From positions 1 to 24,183 of the IMG/VR virus record IMGVR_UViG_3300042879_001058: a stretch of DNA of 24,183 bases; one strand, written 5' to 3'. Each line of letters begins with the position of its first letter. Positions within the stretch are counted from its first letter, which is position 1. Shown piece by piece: positions 1 to 7,125 of the stretch. Position numbers and translations under genes: made by a program. The stretch is from a virus. Under the pieces are notes generated by a model that was not told the DNA's origin, did not search any database, and saw nothing but the letters and a program-made list of their open reading frames with translations.

Positions 1-490
1 CAACATCTTTAACCTCTAGGTTAAATGATTTGTAATTGTATATCATGCTTTTTCTATTGTCTATTTGCTCTAATTTACGAATTGCCCAATTAATGCCCGC
101 ATCACCTCCCCAAGCGTCCCACATTAACCCACCGCAACCCTCTGAATAAGGAACATCTTTGTTTTGTTGATGTCTTTTAAATGACGCCATTCTAGCAATG
201 GTATCACGAGATATTTTCTCACGATTTGCTAGTTGATTTGCTCTGGTCCAACCTACTGGTGTACCACAATCGCTGCCATTCTCCTCTTTCCACTTTAATG
301 CTCTTTTTGCATTGTTCGTAGCCGCTTCGGGGTAGTCGTTGTAAGTTTCTTCTTTTAACTCCAAACTTTTCTCTCCCTCTTGCGCAAGATAAGCTGCATA
401 CGCACGCTCCGCGCTATCGCGTGAAGTGTACATACATTCTCCGTCTCCGATCCTATATTTGCCGTTATTTTCGCAATAGTATATGGGCAT
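1..490 (-). CDS. Prohead-protease-like protein, N-terminal part (cut by window edge)
   Basis: Read from the ATG at 490-488, 163 codons are open up to the left edge, so the gene is partial. Residues 53-143 form a block that I know from head-gene regions of many phages; its recognisable parts are TPVGWTRANQLANREKIS and GGDAGINWAIRK. From residue 154 the chain reads KSFNLEVKDV, which resembles the first strand of HK97-type prohead proteases, with the catalytic part expected outside the window. The position, after terminase, portal and minor head protein, fits a head-maturation protease. The start overlaps the end of the upstream HNH gene by 26 nt. An internal ATG at residue 149 could start a shorter protease form. 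The protease identity is inferred from about ten residues and gene order; the N-terminal block on its own is a phage protein of unknown function. Confidence 0.6.
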   Translation of the reverse strand, partial: MPIYYCENNGKYRIGDGECMYTSRDSAERAYAAYLAQEGEKSLELKEETYNDYPEAATNNAKRALKWKEENGSDCGTPVGWTRANQLANREKISRDTIARMASFKRHQQNKDVPYSEGCGGLMWDAWGGDAGINWAIRKLEQIDNRKSMIYNYKSFNLEVKDV

Positions 491-1004
491 AAATTCTTTT
501 TACTAAGTTAATAAATTCATTATAGTCCATATCATTTTTTGCTACATTACATCTTTTGCAGCAACTAACTACATTTCCTTTTATATATCCTTTTTTACTA
601 TTTATTCTATCTATACCATTATAGTAAAAAATATGACTAAAATGCGGTTGTTTATATATGTATTTATTTGAATTTTTAATGCCACAATAATGACATTCTG
701 ATTTAAATAAATCCAATGCTTCTTGACCAGTTAAATTAGATGTTAGACCTTTAAATTGATATCTTTTATTAAGTCTTGATAATAAAGATTTAGCACATAC
801 TAAATCAATATTTTTATCATCAAATTCTTTAATAGATTGCCTTCTTCTTTTACACATCCTACACAATGCACCGCATCTATTAAATTCATCTATTCTTTGT
901 TCACTTAATTTATTACAATCAATACATAAAAATTCTACAATAGACCTTAATCTTCCTTTATTGTCTATTCTAGTAAATTTTTTTATATTTTGTTCTATTA
1001 ACAT
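465..1004 (-). CDS. HNH endonuclease, free-standing, homing type
   Basis: A 179-residue protein with a zinc-binding HNH core in its C-terminal half: CHYC at 104-107, GIDRIN at 130-135, GNVV at 143-146, then CCKRCN at 148-153 and a following NDM. Such proteins nick or cut DNA at specific sites, and many are selfish homing genes. The N-terminal half has more cysteine pairs (C27/C30 and C44/C48/C51) that could form a second zinc site for DNA binding. The start codon ATG (1004-1002) directly follows the TAA of the minor head gene with no gap, and the 3' end runs 26 nt into the next head gene. The gene is visibly richer in A and T than its neighbours, which fits late insertion into a head operon. 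Its target site cannot be read from this window. Confidence 0.85.
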   Translation of the reverse strand: MLIEQNIKKFTRIDNKGRLRSIVEFLCIDCNKLSEQRIDEFNRCGALCRMCKRRRQSIKEFDDKNIDLVCAKSLLSRLNKRYQFKGLTSNLTGQEALDLFKSECHYCGIKNSNKYIYKQPHFSHIFYYNGIDRINSKKGYIKGNVVSCCKRCNVAKNDMDYNEFINLVKRIYAHILLRK

Positions 1005-1835
1005 TTATCTTTTCATTATTAATCTTCCGTTCTCATCCCTTTTCGGCAAAAAACCAACTGTGCATCGACAATTGATCGTAAACCCTGCTGGGGCAGTTGG
1101 GTCTCCAGGTTGTGCAGCTAGCACCGTATCTCCTTTTTTACCAGTGGATGTGAACGGCTCATTAAAAGGAACTGTTGCACCATCCATGTGAAAATGATCG
1201 TAAGAGTTTCTTGGAATCCTACGAGTTCTTATATCACGACTAGCTATCCAAACCTTATCCACTTCAAAGTTATGCAATTTTGCGCCTTCCATTGCGGCAT
1301 AGTTACTTGCACGCATCACTTCAGTCCTTGCTATCCTTCTTGCTCTCATCATTGCATATCCTAGCTCATCACTTTGTACAATCTGGCGACTGATCTCATC
1401 TATACCAAGTCCTTCCGCAACGCCTTTGTTAATGATAGCTAGTAATTGCTTTTTTGTTGTTTGCGTAATATCCGCTACCAACATAAAGCCATACTGAGCC
1501 AAAAATTGCATGATGGTAGTAATGAAGTCATCATTTAAGCCAAATGGATTGGCTGCTTTCTGACTCATGTTTCTCACTGCTCTAAATGATGCGTTTCCGA
1601 ACATAATTGCCGCTTCTCTATAAAGCTGCATCATTATTTTCATCATCTCATCATTCCAAGCGTAAGCACCCATCAGTGTTTGTGCAGCACCCGTACCATA
1701 AAGCCTCACATCACTTGCTACCTTCTCTAGGTCTTTGCTAATTGCCTTCTTAAATAAAGAACTATATTTTGCATCGAGCTGCCTACGCATCCTTTCAAAC
1801 TTCACCCAATATTCGCTTCTTTGCTTCGCGTTCAT
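1005..1835 (-). CDS. Minor head protein, phage Mu gpF / SPP1 gp7 family
   Basis: A 276-residue protein. The C-terminal half carries the family signature: RARRIARTEVMRASNYAAMEG at about 164-184, a DHFHMDG stretch at 213-219 and GFTINCRC at 251-258. Members are minor capsid proteins that associate with the portal and are usually encoded right after it. Here the start lies 14 nt after the portal stop. The N-terminal 100 residues are helical and basic and match nothing I can name. The stop TAA abuts the ATG of the HNH endonuclease, so the two are probably translated together. The identification is confident at family level. Confidence 0.88.
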   Translation of the reverse strand: MNAKQRSEYWVKFERMRRQLDAKYSSLFKKAISKDLEKVASDVRLYGTGAAQTLMGAYAWNDEMMKIMMQLYREAAIMFGNASFRAVRNMSQKAANPFGLNDDFITTIMQFLAQYGFMLVADITQTTKKQLLAIINKGVAEGLGIDEISRQIVQSDELGYAMMRARRIARTEVMRASNYAAMEGAKLHNFEVDKVWIASRDIRTRRIPRNSYDHFHMDGATVPFNEPFTSTGKKGDTVLAAQPGDPTAPAGFTINCRCTVGFLPKRDENGRLIMKR

Positions 1836-1849
1836 CGATGCACTTTTGT

Positions 1850-3355
1850 TTATATGCTGTCCTCAATGACATCATCATCCTCTTCTCTACTGCGCATTGC
1901 TGCTCGCTCTTCTGCTTGGGATATTTCGTCATCACCATCCTCATTATCTCCTCGTCTGTTGTTTGCGATGTTATCTGATCCGTTGTCCATGCCATCTTCT
2001 TCGCTTGGGGGTACCGTTAAGTCCATCACTGCTTGCTCAATAGGAATTAAGCCGCTATTGATATAAGCATACTCAAATGCGCCTTCTCTTTCTTGGTAAT
2101 TCATTGCTACGCGCTTCTCATCCATTGTGAGCCAGTTTGCATCACGAAGTGAACGTACCATTCTCTCCATGTCTTGCTGCATCTCTGGTAATGCCGTAAT
2201 ATCAAAGTCGATAAAATAATCTTCTCCGTATCTAGGCACCAAAAATTTATTTAACTCATCACGTAGTTGGCAACACATTGGAATAATTGTGTTGGTGATC
2301 AGATCACGCATTGCGTTTTGATAGTTATTGTAGCTTGATGTGTCAACATCGAAAAGTACTGCTGGAAGCCCGAAAACCCTACACCATTGGTGCATTGACA
2401 TACGCAAGGTGTTTACCAGCTCCATGTCAACGCTAGAGAGTCCAAAGTTTAAATAGTCCCAAGGAGTTTGCAGCACTGCTACTCTTCCCTTGTTGTCTAT
2501 TCCGTTTATATTCTCATTCACCGCACGCTTAATATCGTTCGCTTGATCAATTGTAAATGATGGCACGATGTTACCAAGCGGCTTAGGAGTAATTGCTCCT
2601 TTCGCTCCACCGTTGCCTGTCATTGTTGCACTTGCATCAGCAGCATTGTTACTCATGCGTAGCGTCTTATAAGCGGCACGAAGTGGAGATAGTCCACGTA
2701 AATGGGTTCTGCGTGTTGCATCGAAGTCTGGATTCCAGCTTCTCCACATCATCACTTGCTCTTTCGGTAGATCAACACCAGCACCAATTTGCAACTTATA
2801 TCCAGCAATTGCATATACATCTTTCGGATCGGGATAAATCTCTAGGAATTGAGTAGGCAAAATGTTAAGCTCACTAAATGTGCCACCTATTCTACCATCA
2901 TTGCCATAAATGTTTCCCTCACCACTTAAATATCTATAACCAAATAAATTCTCGAAGAACTGATCTTGAGATTGATAAGAGTTAGGTTGCTCAAGAAGTC
3001 TTGCTAGTGGCGTACCAAGAACAATGTTCTCACTATATGCGTTTTTACGCGCAATGATAGCTTGCTCAAACGCACCACGATTGGAAACTCCTTTTACAAG
3101 TTGCTTGTAACGCATTAAGTTTGTACGAGCTTTCTCACCTGGGTTAAGTTTATATACATACCAAGGAATAGATGCACTCTTGCGTGCTAAAAAGCTCACA
3201 ATGGAATAAACATCCGCATTGCCAAGATAACCTTGGTTTACGTACTCTATTCCAGTATAATCTTGTATTACCGAACTATTGATGCCAACCATTTGTACTG
3301 CACTGGTCGGATAAGGATTGATGCCCTTCTTTTTGAATAAATCAAATAATCCCAT
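1850..3355 (-). CDS. Portal protein, HK97 family
   Basis: A 501-residue portal protein, the ring at one capsid vertex through which DNA is packaged and ejected. I choose the ATG at 3355-3353 (MGLFDLFKKKG), a typical portal beginning; an upstream start at 3382 would add nine residues and overlap the terminase gene. Recognisable family features are the early YVNQGYLGNADVYSIVSFLA segment, the central MSMHQWCRVFGLPAVLFD segment and the DANWLTMDEKR segment near the C-terminus. The last 60 residues are strongly acidic and low in complexity. It follows terminase large subunit with a 4-nt gap and precedes the minor head protein, the normal order for head modules. Confidence 0.92.
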   Translation of the reverse strand: MGLFDLFKKKGINPYPTSAVQMVGINSSVIQDYTGIEYVNQGYLGNADVYSIVSFLARKSASIPWYVYKLNPGEKARTNLMRYKQLVKGVSNRGAFEQAIIARKNAYSENIVLGTPLARLLEQPNSYQSQDQFFENLFGYRYLSGEGNIYGNDGRIGGTFSELNILPTQFLEIYPDPKDVYAIAGYKLQIGAGVDLPKEQVMMWRSWNPDFDATRRTHLRGLSPLRAAYKTLRMSNNAADASATMTGNGGAKGAITPKPLGNIVPSFTIDQANDIKRAVNENINGIDNKGRVAVLQTPWDYLNFGLSSVDMELVNTLRMSMHQWCRVFGLPAVLFDVDTSSYNNYQNAMRDLITNTIIPMCCQLRDELNKFLVPRYGEDYFIDFDITALPEMQQDMERMVRSLRDANWLTMDEKRVAMNYQEREGAFEYAYINSGLIPIEQAVMDLTVPPSEEDGMDNGSDNIANNRRGDNEDGDDEISQAEERAAMRSREEDDDVIEDSI

Positions 3356-3359
3356 GTTG

Positions 3360-4502
3360 TTATATTGCTCCCCAAGTAACACTTGGGATTGTTAATTTAG
3401 AATATATTGCATATCTCATAGCATCACTAATGTGGTCATTGAACTTGACTGGTTGATCAAGTTTATTACCATTCCTATCCGTTTTCCAACGGTAATTTTT
3501 TACCTCTTTAAGTAAATTTACGGAATCTTGATGAATGTATAGTGGAGTAGCCTTAACGGAACGTATTCCCTCAAGTACATCCTTATTAGCTGGCTTCGCA
3601 TTTAGTCCTTGTCTTACCAACTCTTCAATAGTTTTTGGCTCTGCGGCATCGCAATAAATTTCATCGAACTTATCTATGCCCAAAGCTACAATTTTTTCCA
3701 CTAAGTCATTTGTAGTAAGTTTTGTTTCGTAGATCAACTCTTGTACATACGCTGCATTTTCATAGAACACAACTTTCACCATTGCACTCGGTACATTGAA
3801 ACCAAAGTCTAAGCCATACACCGTTTCCCCTTCTGGCATTGTTTCCGTTGTTCGGTAATGAAGGTAAATTAGGTCTTGGCTCAATCCACGTTCACCAAGG
3901 CCATAGATTTGCCAATAGTTAGGGTCTGCATCTTTTAACCTCTCTAATTCGTCAACCAGTTCTTTTGGAAGGAAAGGATTGTCTTTGAAAGTAGTAATAT
4001 AAAAATCAGCATCGTCTCTTGGAATCACATCATCGTAAATCCATGAGGAGATGTCCGATGGGTTATAGTCAATCACTATCTTACCTTCCGTTCTCATTAT
4101 GAGCTGCATCCATGCTTCATAACTGAGTTCATTAGCCTCATTGCAAAATAAATAGGTTCTAGCCCTACCTCGAATCTTTTGTGGTTGATCAGCACTAACG
4201 AACTCGACCACGTTACCATTAAGCTGATATATTTGCTCTGTCTTATTGTGATTATCTTCAGAATATATCCCAAGGCGGGAAAGTATATCCACAAAGTCGC
4301 GTAGGACTGAACCTTTTATACTTGGGAGAGATTGCCTCACTATCGTTAATGTCTTACCATTCTCTTGAAGTAGCTTTACAATAAACCAAATAAGGATATT
4401 GTAAGTTTTCCCGCTTCTACTGCCTCCCTGCATGACCGTAATGCGCTTTTTTGAGTCTTGCAATATTTCAAAGATCTTGTTAGTTTGAAGTTTAGCGTCC
4501 AT
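3360..4502 (-). CDS. terL: Terminase large subunit (packaging ATPase and nuclease)
   Basis: A 380-residue motor that drives DNA into the prohead and cuts it to genome length. The ATPase shows Walker A GGSRSGKT at 26-33 and a Walker B-like YLFCNEA at 117-123, with the NEANE block typical of PBSX-type terminases. The C-terminal RNase H-like nuclease shows three acidic positions: D232 in GLDFGFN, D285 in IYCDAAEP and D360 in HISDAMRY. Length is slightly short for the family but both domains are complete. Translation starts at ATG 4502-4500, after a 280-nt non-coding gap that separates it from the small-terminase-like gene. Confidence 0.95.
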   Translation of the reverse strand: MDAKLQTNKIFEILQDSKKRITVMQGGSRSGKTYNILIWFIVKLLQENGKTLTIVRQSLPSIKGSVLRDFVDILSRLGIYSEDNHNKTEQIYQLNGNVVEFVSADQPQKIRGRARTYLFCNEANELSYEAWMQLIMRTEGKIVIDYNPSDISSWIYDDVIPRDDADFYITTFKDNPFLPKELVDELERLKDADPNYWQIYGLGERGLSQDLIYLHYRTTETMPEGETVYGLDFGFNVPSAMVKVVFYENAAYVQELIYETKLTTNDLVEKIVALGIDKFDEIYCDAAEPKTIEELVRQGLNAKPANKDVLEGIRSVKATPLYIHQDSVNLLKEVKNYRWKTDRNGNKLDQPVKFNDHISDAMRYAIYSKLTIPSVTWGAI

Positions 4503-4782
4503 AGTCCGAGTTTTATAGTTTTTCTAAAAATTTAGAAGCCGTTTACCAAGTCAAAAGTAGTGTATAAAAAGGGGGTCATTAGTGTATGTGGTTTTTATCT
4601 AGACAAGTGTTTTAGTGTTGTCAAATTTTGGTTTTGCCCCCGCCCCCGATTCAATGTTTAAACTTTAAGTTCCCCCCGTTAGTGGCCGCCTCTTTGCCTC
4701 TTTGTCATGCCCTTCACATTAAACAAAATACATGATTTCTTATAGCTAGTATTATGTTAAATAGAAAAGTTTAAACAGATTG
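4503..4782. other. Non-coding gap between terminase genes, possible packaging site
   Basis: I find no open frame worth calling on either strand in these 280 nt, which stand out in an otherwise tightly packed head operon. The stretch contains two runs of five C close together (about 4637-4648), a run of six C near 4672, an 8-bp palindrome GTTTAAAC (4657-4664) and a second GTTTAAAC copy truncated near 4769. Spaces next to terminase genes often hold cos or pac sites, and a leader or promoter for the terminase transcript is another option. I do not see a clear Bacteroidota promoter here. Confidence 0.4.
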
Positions 4783-5133
4783 TCAGTTTGTCGCCTCTTC
4801 TAATGCCTGGACATTGGGTTTAATTACTTCGATCTGGACCTGGTTTAGTTGGCCTTCGATCTTGCTTTCTATTTTCTGTGTTGGTAGACCAATGAAGTAC
4901 TGCATATACAGTTGCAAAGCTCTTGCGTCTCCTTGAGCTAGCTTTTCATGCAATACCCTGAATGCAGTTTCGGCCATTGGTTCGAGGCGTGCTATTATTT
5001 CCTCCTCCTCCATTCTTCTTTTGCGTCCCGAATTAGGTCTCCAACCTCCATGCTTCTGCACTGGTTTACCAGTCTTTCGGCTTATCTTTACTTCCGTGTC
5101 CTTGGTTTGTGCTTGGCTAATCGTGTCAATCAT
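4783..5133 (-). CDS. Putative terminase small subunit
   Basis: A 116-residue protein with a basic segment GGWRPNSGRKRR at about 29-40, followed by a helical block (EEEEIIARLEPMAETAFRVL and onward) and a charged C-terminus. The GG-x-RP-x-(S/A)-GRK signature followed by helices is common in small terminase subunits and related DNA-binding phage proteins, and the gene lies immediately before the large subunit in transcription order. The role would be recognition of the packaging site. Its start overlaps the preceding small gene by 8 nt. Family assignment is inferred from composition and position, not from a full domain match. Confidence 0.6.
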   Translation of the reverse strand: MIDTISQAQTKDTEVKISRKTGKPVQKHGGWRPNSGRKRRMEEEEIIARLEPMAETAFRVLHEKLAQGDARALQLYMQYFIGLPTQKIESKIEGQLNQVQIEVIKPNVQALEEATN

Positions 5134-5335
5134 TTGCGTTTCTGTTTAGTTTTATAGCCTCTAGATTGTGAGTGTGTCCTTTATCGTCGGGTGCTTCCCT
5201 TTCGAATAATCTCAGGGTTACCCAACCATCTTGGCCTTCTAGATCTTTTATATATTGTTGGAAATCAACGACAAAAAGGTGCAAATAGATGCTACCTTCT
5301 TTCCCCTTTTTTATATAAAAGCCTTTTCGCCTCAT
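5126..5335 (-). CDS. Hypothetical protein, first gene of the packaging unit
   Basis: A 69-residue protein that I do not recognise. I start it at the ATG 5335-5333 (MRRKGFYIKKG); the open frame continues four codons upstream to a TTG. It has a basic beginning and a middle that alternates hydrophobic and polar residues, as in a small beta-rich fold. Its stop overlaps the start of the small-terminase-like gene by 8 nt, so it is probably co-translated with it. It is the first leftward gene after the divergent intergenic region, so the packaging-unit promoter should lie at about 5340-5430, though I see no exact consensus there on the minus strand. Confidence 0.6.
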   Translation of the reverse strand: MRRKGFYIKKGKEGSIYLHLFVVDFQQYIKDLEGQDGWVTLRLFEREAPDDKGHTHNLEAIKLNRNAND

Positions 5336-5430
5336 TATAACCAACAATTTACCATGCTTTTTGGCTATATTCTAGGCATGAACTGACACGGTGTGAATAA
5401 ATATGTTAATAAAAAAAAGATATAAAATAT

Positions 5431-5460
5431 TTTGTCTAATTAAAAATGTTAGTATATTTG
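5431..5460 (+). promoter_or_regulatory. Bacteroidota-type promoter for the small-gene island
   Basis: TTTG at 5431-5434 and TATATTTG at 5453-5460 are separated by 18 nt. This matches the -33 TTTG and -7 TAnnTTTG pattern described for Bacteroidota primary sigma factors. The first rightward start codon lies at 5480, about 20 nt downstream. The 144-nt region 5336-5479 separates the leftward packaging genes from this rightward island. Confidence 0.75.
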
Positions 5461-5479
5461 TGTAAACAAACAAACCAAC

Positions 5480-5572
5480 ATGAAACATTTAACCGCCTCA
5501 AACATTACGCCGATCATTATCGCGGCCGCTTTTTATGCTTTTATTTTTATCATCAATTTTATTAACCAATAA
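5480..5572 (+). CDS. 30-residue single-pass membrane peptide
   Basis: An open frame of 30 codons starting MKHLTASN, then a hydrophobic stretch of about 20 residues (positions 9-28) rich in I, A and F. It is the first gene after the promoter at 5431-5460. An AAACCAAC motif ends directly at its ATG. The length is short, but the promoter, the leader motif and the clean membrane segment support a real gene. The function is unknown; short membrane peptides early in a phage often act on the host envelope or exclude other phages, which is only a guess here. Confidence 0.6.
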   Translation: MKHLTASNITPIIIAAAFYAFIFIINFINQ

Positions 5573-5582
5573 ACAAACCAAC

Positions 5583-6044
5583 ATGAAAACAAAATTAACA
5601 ACCGAAGAAAAAAACGCAATCAAACAAGAAAGAAAGAGACAACAACAAATTGAAACTAGCAAAAACCAAAAACCAGTTAAACAAATAACATTCAATATTG
5701 AATGGAAAAAGTCTAGAATGTATGGACACAATCCAGTTGTAAACGCTCAAATTATACATGAAGATAATAGTTATACAAATTTATATTCTAAATCTGGTGG
5801 GTGGGGATATGATAAAGAAAGTACGGTTATTGCTGATATATTTAACCAATGCTTGGCTTATAAATTGTATAAATTAGAAAATATACCTTCTGATATTTAT
5901 GGCATATCTGAACATGATGGACGACGTTATTATGCTGGTGGAATAGGTACAAATTGTTACTATAAAATATCTGAATTTTTGGGAGGCAAATTTGAAAAAG
6001 TTGGCTGGGGCAATTGTTATGACGTTTACACATTAAAATTTTAA
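5583..6044 (+). CDS. Hypothetical protein, 153 residues
   Basis: I start at ATG 5583, directly after an AAACCAAC motif (5575-5582); an earlier in-frame ATG at 5535 overlaps the preceding peptide gene and is less likely. Residues 1-33 are charged and probably helical (EEK, QERKRQQQ). The rest looks like a compact alpha/beta domain with a conserved-looking YSKSGGWGYDKESTVIADIF (68-87) and several aromatic and glycine pairs (GWGN near 140). I recall similar proteins as uncharacterised genes in Bacteroidota phages and mobile elements, but I cannot name a function. The next gene starts 2 nt after its stop. Confidence 0.7.
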   Translation: MKTKLTTEEKNAIKQERKRQQQIETSKNQKPVKQITFNIEWKKSRMYGHNPVVNAQIIHEDNSYTNLYSKSGGWGYDKESTVIADIFNQCLAYKLYKLENIPSDIYGISEHDGRRYYAGGIGTNCYYKISEFLGGKFEKVGWGNCYDVYTLKF

Positions 6045-6046
6045 TC

Positions 6047-6139
6047 ATGAAAATAAATAAACAAATTTTATACCTAATTATCGCGCTCATTTGCGCGGGT
6101 ATTATAATTGGACAACTTCAGGACCCTTTTTGTAAATAA
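6047..6139 (+). CDS. 30-residue membrane peptide, copy 1 of a duplicated pair
   Basis: ATG at 6047, 2 nt after the stop of the preceding gene, so translational coupling is likely; there is no AAACCAAC motif here. The peptide has a basic start (MKINKQ), a hydrophobic helix (about 7-22) and a polar tail QLQDPFCK. A second copy of its last 24 residues is encoded at 6473-6547. The two copies differ at eight bases, all silent, which is strong evidence that the peptide itself is under selection. The function is unknown. Confidence 0.7.
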   Translation: MKINKQILYLIIALICAGIIIGQLQDPFCK

Positions 6140-6166
6140 TAAATAAACCAACTAAAACTCAAAAAC

Positions 6167-6472
6167 ATGAAAAATAAACTAATTAAAAAAATTAAAAATA
6201 TATTATTAAATTATGGCTCTTTTAATATAGGCGAATTAGATTATTACGATAGTATTCCTTGTATAAATTCATCTGGAAATATTGTTTGTTTGGCAGATTA
6301 CTTTACCGAAAATTATGTAAAAGTGTGTGTATATCATACAAATTCATCAAATACAGATTCAATAGATGAATATCAAGAAATATACGAAAATTTAACGGAG
6401 GAAGTATTAAAAGAAATTCTAATTATTTGTCAACAATGGGAATGTAAAAGTTTAAATAAAATAGGATGCTAA
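6167..6472 (+). CDS. Hypothetical acidic protein, 101 residues
   Basis: ATG at 6167; an AAACCAAC motif lies at 6145-6152, 14 nt upstream. After a basic start (MKNKLIKKIKN) the protein is acidic, with aromatic residues and a run of glutamates, then LTEEVLKEILIICQQW near the end. I recognise no family. The reading frame continues past the TAA at 6470-6472 straight into the second copy of the 24-residue membrane peptide, so readthrough would add a membrane tail. Very AT-rich. Confidence 0.65.
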   Translation: MKNKLIKKIKNILLNYGSFNIGELDYYDSIPCINSSGNIVCLADYFTENYVKVCVYHTNSSNTDSIDEYQEIYENLTEEVLKEILIICQQWECKSLNKIGC

Positions 6473-6547
6473 ATTTTATACCTCATTATCGCGCTTATTT
6501 GCGCTGGTATTATCATTGGACAATTACAAGATCCTTTTTGTAAATAA
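6473..6547 (+). pseudogene. Second copy of the membrane peptide, no start codon
   Basis: Twenty-four codons plus stop, identical at protein level to residues 7-30 of the peptide at 6047-6139. DNA differences are eight substitutions in seven codons, all silent, and both copies end with the same TGTAAATAAT. No ATG precedes it in frame: the codon before its ATT is the TAA that ends the 101-residue gene, and this aligns with a CAA (Gln) in copy 1. It is either a recently broken copy, a frame expressed by readthrough or reinitiation at the stop, or one using a rare ATT start. I label it pseudogene only for want of a start. Confidence 0.55.
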
Positions 6548-6562
6548 TTAAAACAAAATAAA

Positions 6563-6745
6563 ATGCAATATACTTCATTAAAAATACCACAGGACGAACG
6601 CGAAATAAATCTAAAATTAGAAATGGCTGATTTAAAGATTTTGCATAACGCTTGTGTAGATATTTTAAGAGAATACCCAGAAATGATAGGATATAATCGG
6701 GTGCAAATTAAATTAAACGAATTAATTAAATCAAATGAATTATAA
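6563..6745 (+). CDS. Hypothetical helical protein, 60 residues
   Basis: ATG at 6563 after an A-rich leader (AAACAAAATAAA), with no AAACCAAC motif. The product begins MQYTSLKIPQDEREINLKLE and looks like two helices, mixed charged and hydrophobic: residues about 15-36 and 45-58. I do not recognise it. It lies within the rightward run of small genes, 15 nt after the duplicated peptide and 18 nt before the next gene. Confidence 0.6.
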   Translation: MQYTSLKIPQDEREINLKLEMADLKILHNACVDILREYPEMIGYNRVQIKLNELIKSNEL

Positions 6746-6763
6746 AAATTAAAACCAACTAAC

Positions 6764-7063
6764 ATGGAACAAGTTATCTTTTTAAAGGACAAGGAAATAA
6801 ATTCCGTTTTTGCCTTTTTTACAGAGCCAGAATATGGAGAATATGTATGCTTTGACCCAATTGGTGGCCATTCTGGATGTTGCATAGAATATGCTTACGA
6901 ATGCGAAGAGGCAACAGAGGACGAATTTATGCCAATTTATAGGCAGCTAACCAGTTGTTATGGATATGATTTACAAGTAATTCCAAAGAATCAATTCTTT
7001 AATTTTAAAATACAAGACCATTACCGGGGGTATTTATTGAGCAGGTTAACTGAAGAGGGGTAA
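6764..7063 (+). CDS. Hypothetical protein, 99 residues
   Basis: ATG at 6764, with AAACCAAC at 6752-6759. The product is acidic and rich in aromatic residues, with a central GGHSGCCIEYAYECEEAT (about 34-51) and two more cysteine or glycine turns. It resembles small uncharacterised phage proteins but I cannot name a family. A strong hairpin follows its stop at 7073-7106, and a short GGGG/CCCC hairpin (7057-7069) spans the stop codon itself. Confidence 0.65.
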   Translation: MEQVIFLKDKEINSVFAFFTEPEYGEYVCFDPIGGHSGCCIEYAYECEEATEDEFMPIYRQLTSCYGYDLQVIPKNQFFNFKIQDHYRGYLLSRLTEEG

Positions 7064-7072
7064 TGCCCCGAA

Positions 7073-7106
7073 ACGCAATTTAAGGCCATTTAAGGCCTTT
7101 TTGCGT
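7073..7106 (+). terminator. Hairpin after the small-gene run, possible terminator
   Basis: Outer stem ACGCAA (7073-7078) with TTGCGT (7101-7106), a small internal bulge, inner stem AAGGCC (7082-7087) with GGCCTT (7094-7099), and a 6-nt loop ATTTAA. It lies 10 nt after the stop of the preceding gene. No long T run follows on the plus strand, so termination would be weak; it may instead protect the 3' end of the transcript or limit expression of the next gene. Confidence 0.45.
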
Positions 7107-7125
7107 ATTAACCAACACAACTACC

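Noticed and set aside
1795-1995. 66-codon minus-strand frame over the portal-minor head junction
   Set aside because: It overlaps the ends of two well-supported genes and its composition is that of a shifted portal C-terminus.
5340-5430. Minus-strand promoter for the packaging unit
   Set aside because: One is expected here, but no exact TAnnTTTG on the minus strand could be found; TAAATTG near 5352 is too weak to call.
5498-5731. 77-codon minus-strand frame opposite the first two rightward genes
   Set aside because: It is antisense to genes with promoter and leader support, and its hydrophobic content is the mirror of the Lys/Glu-rich frame opposite.
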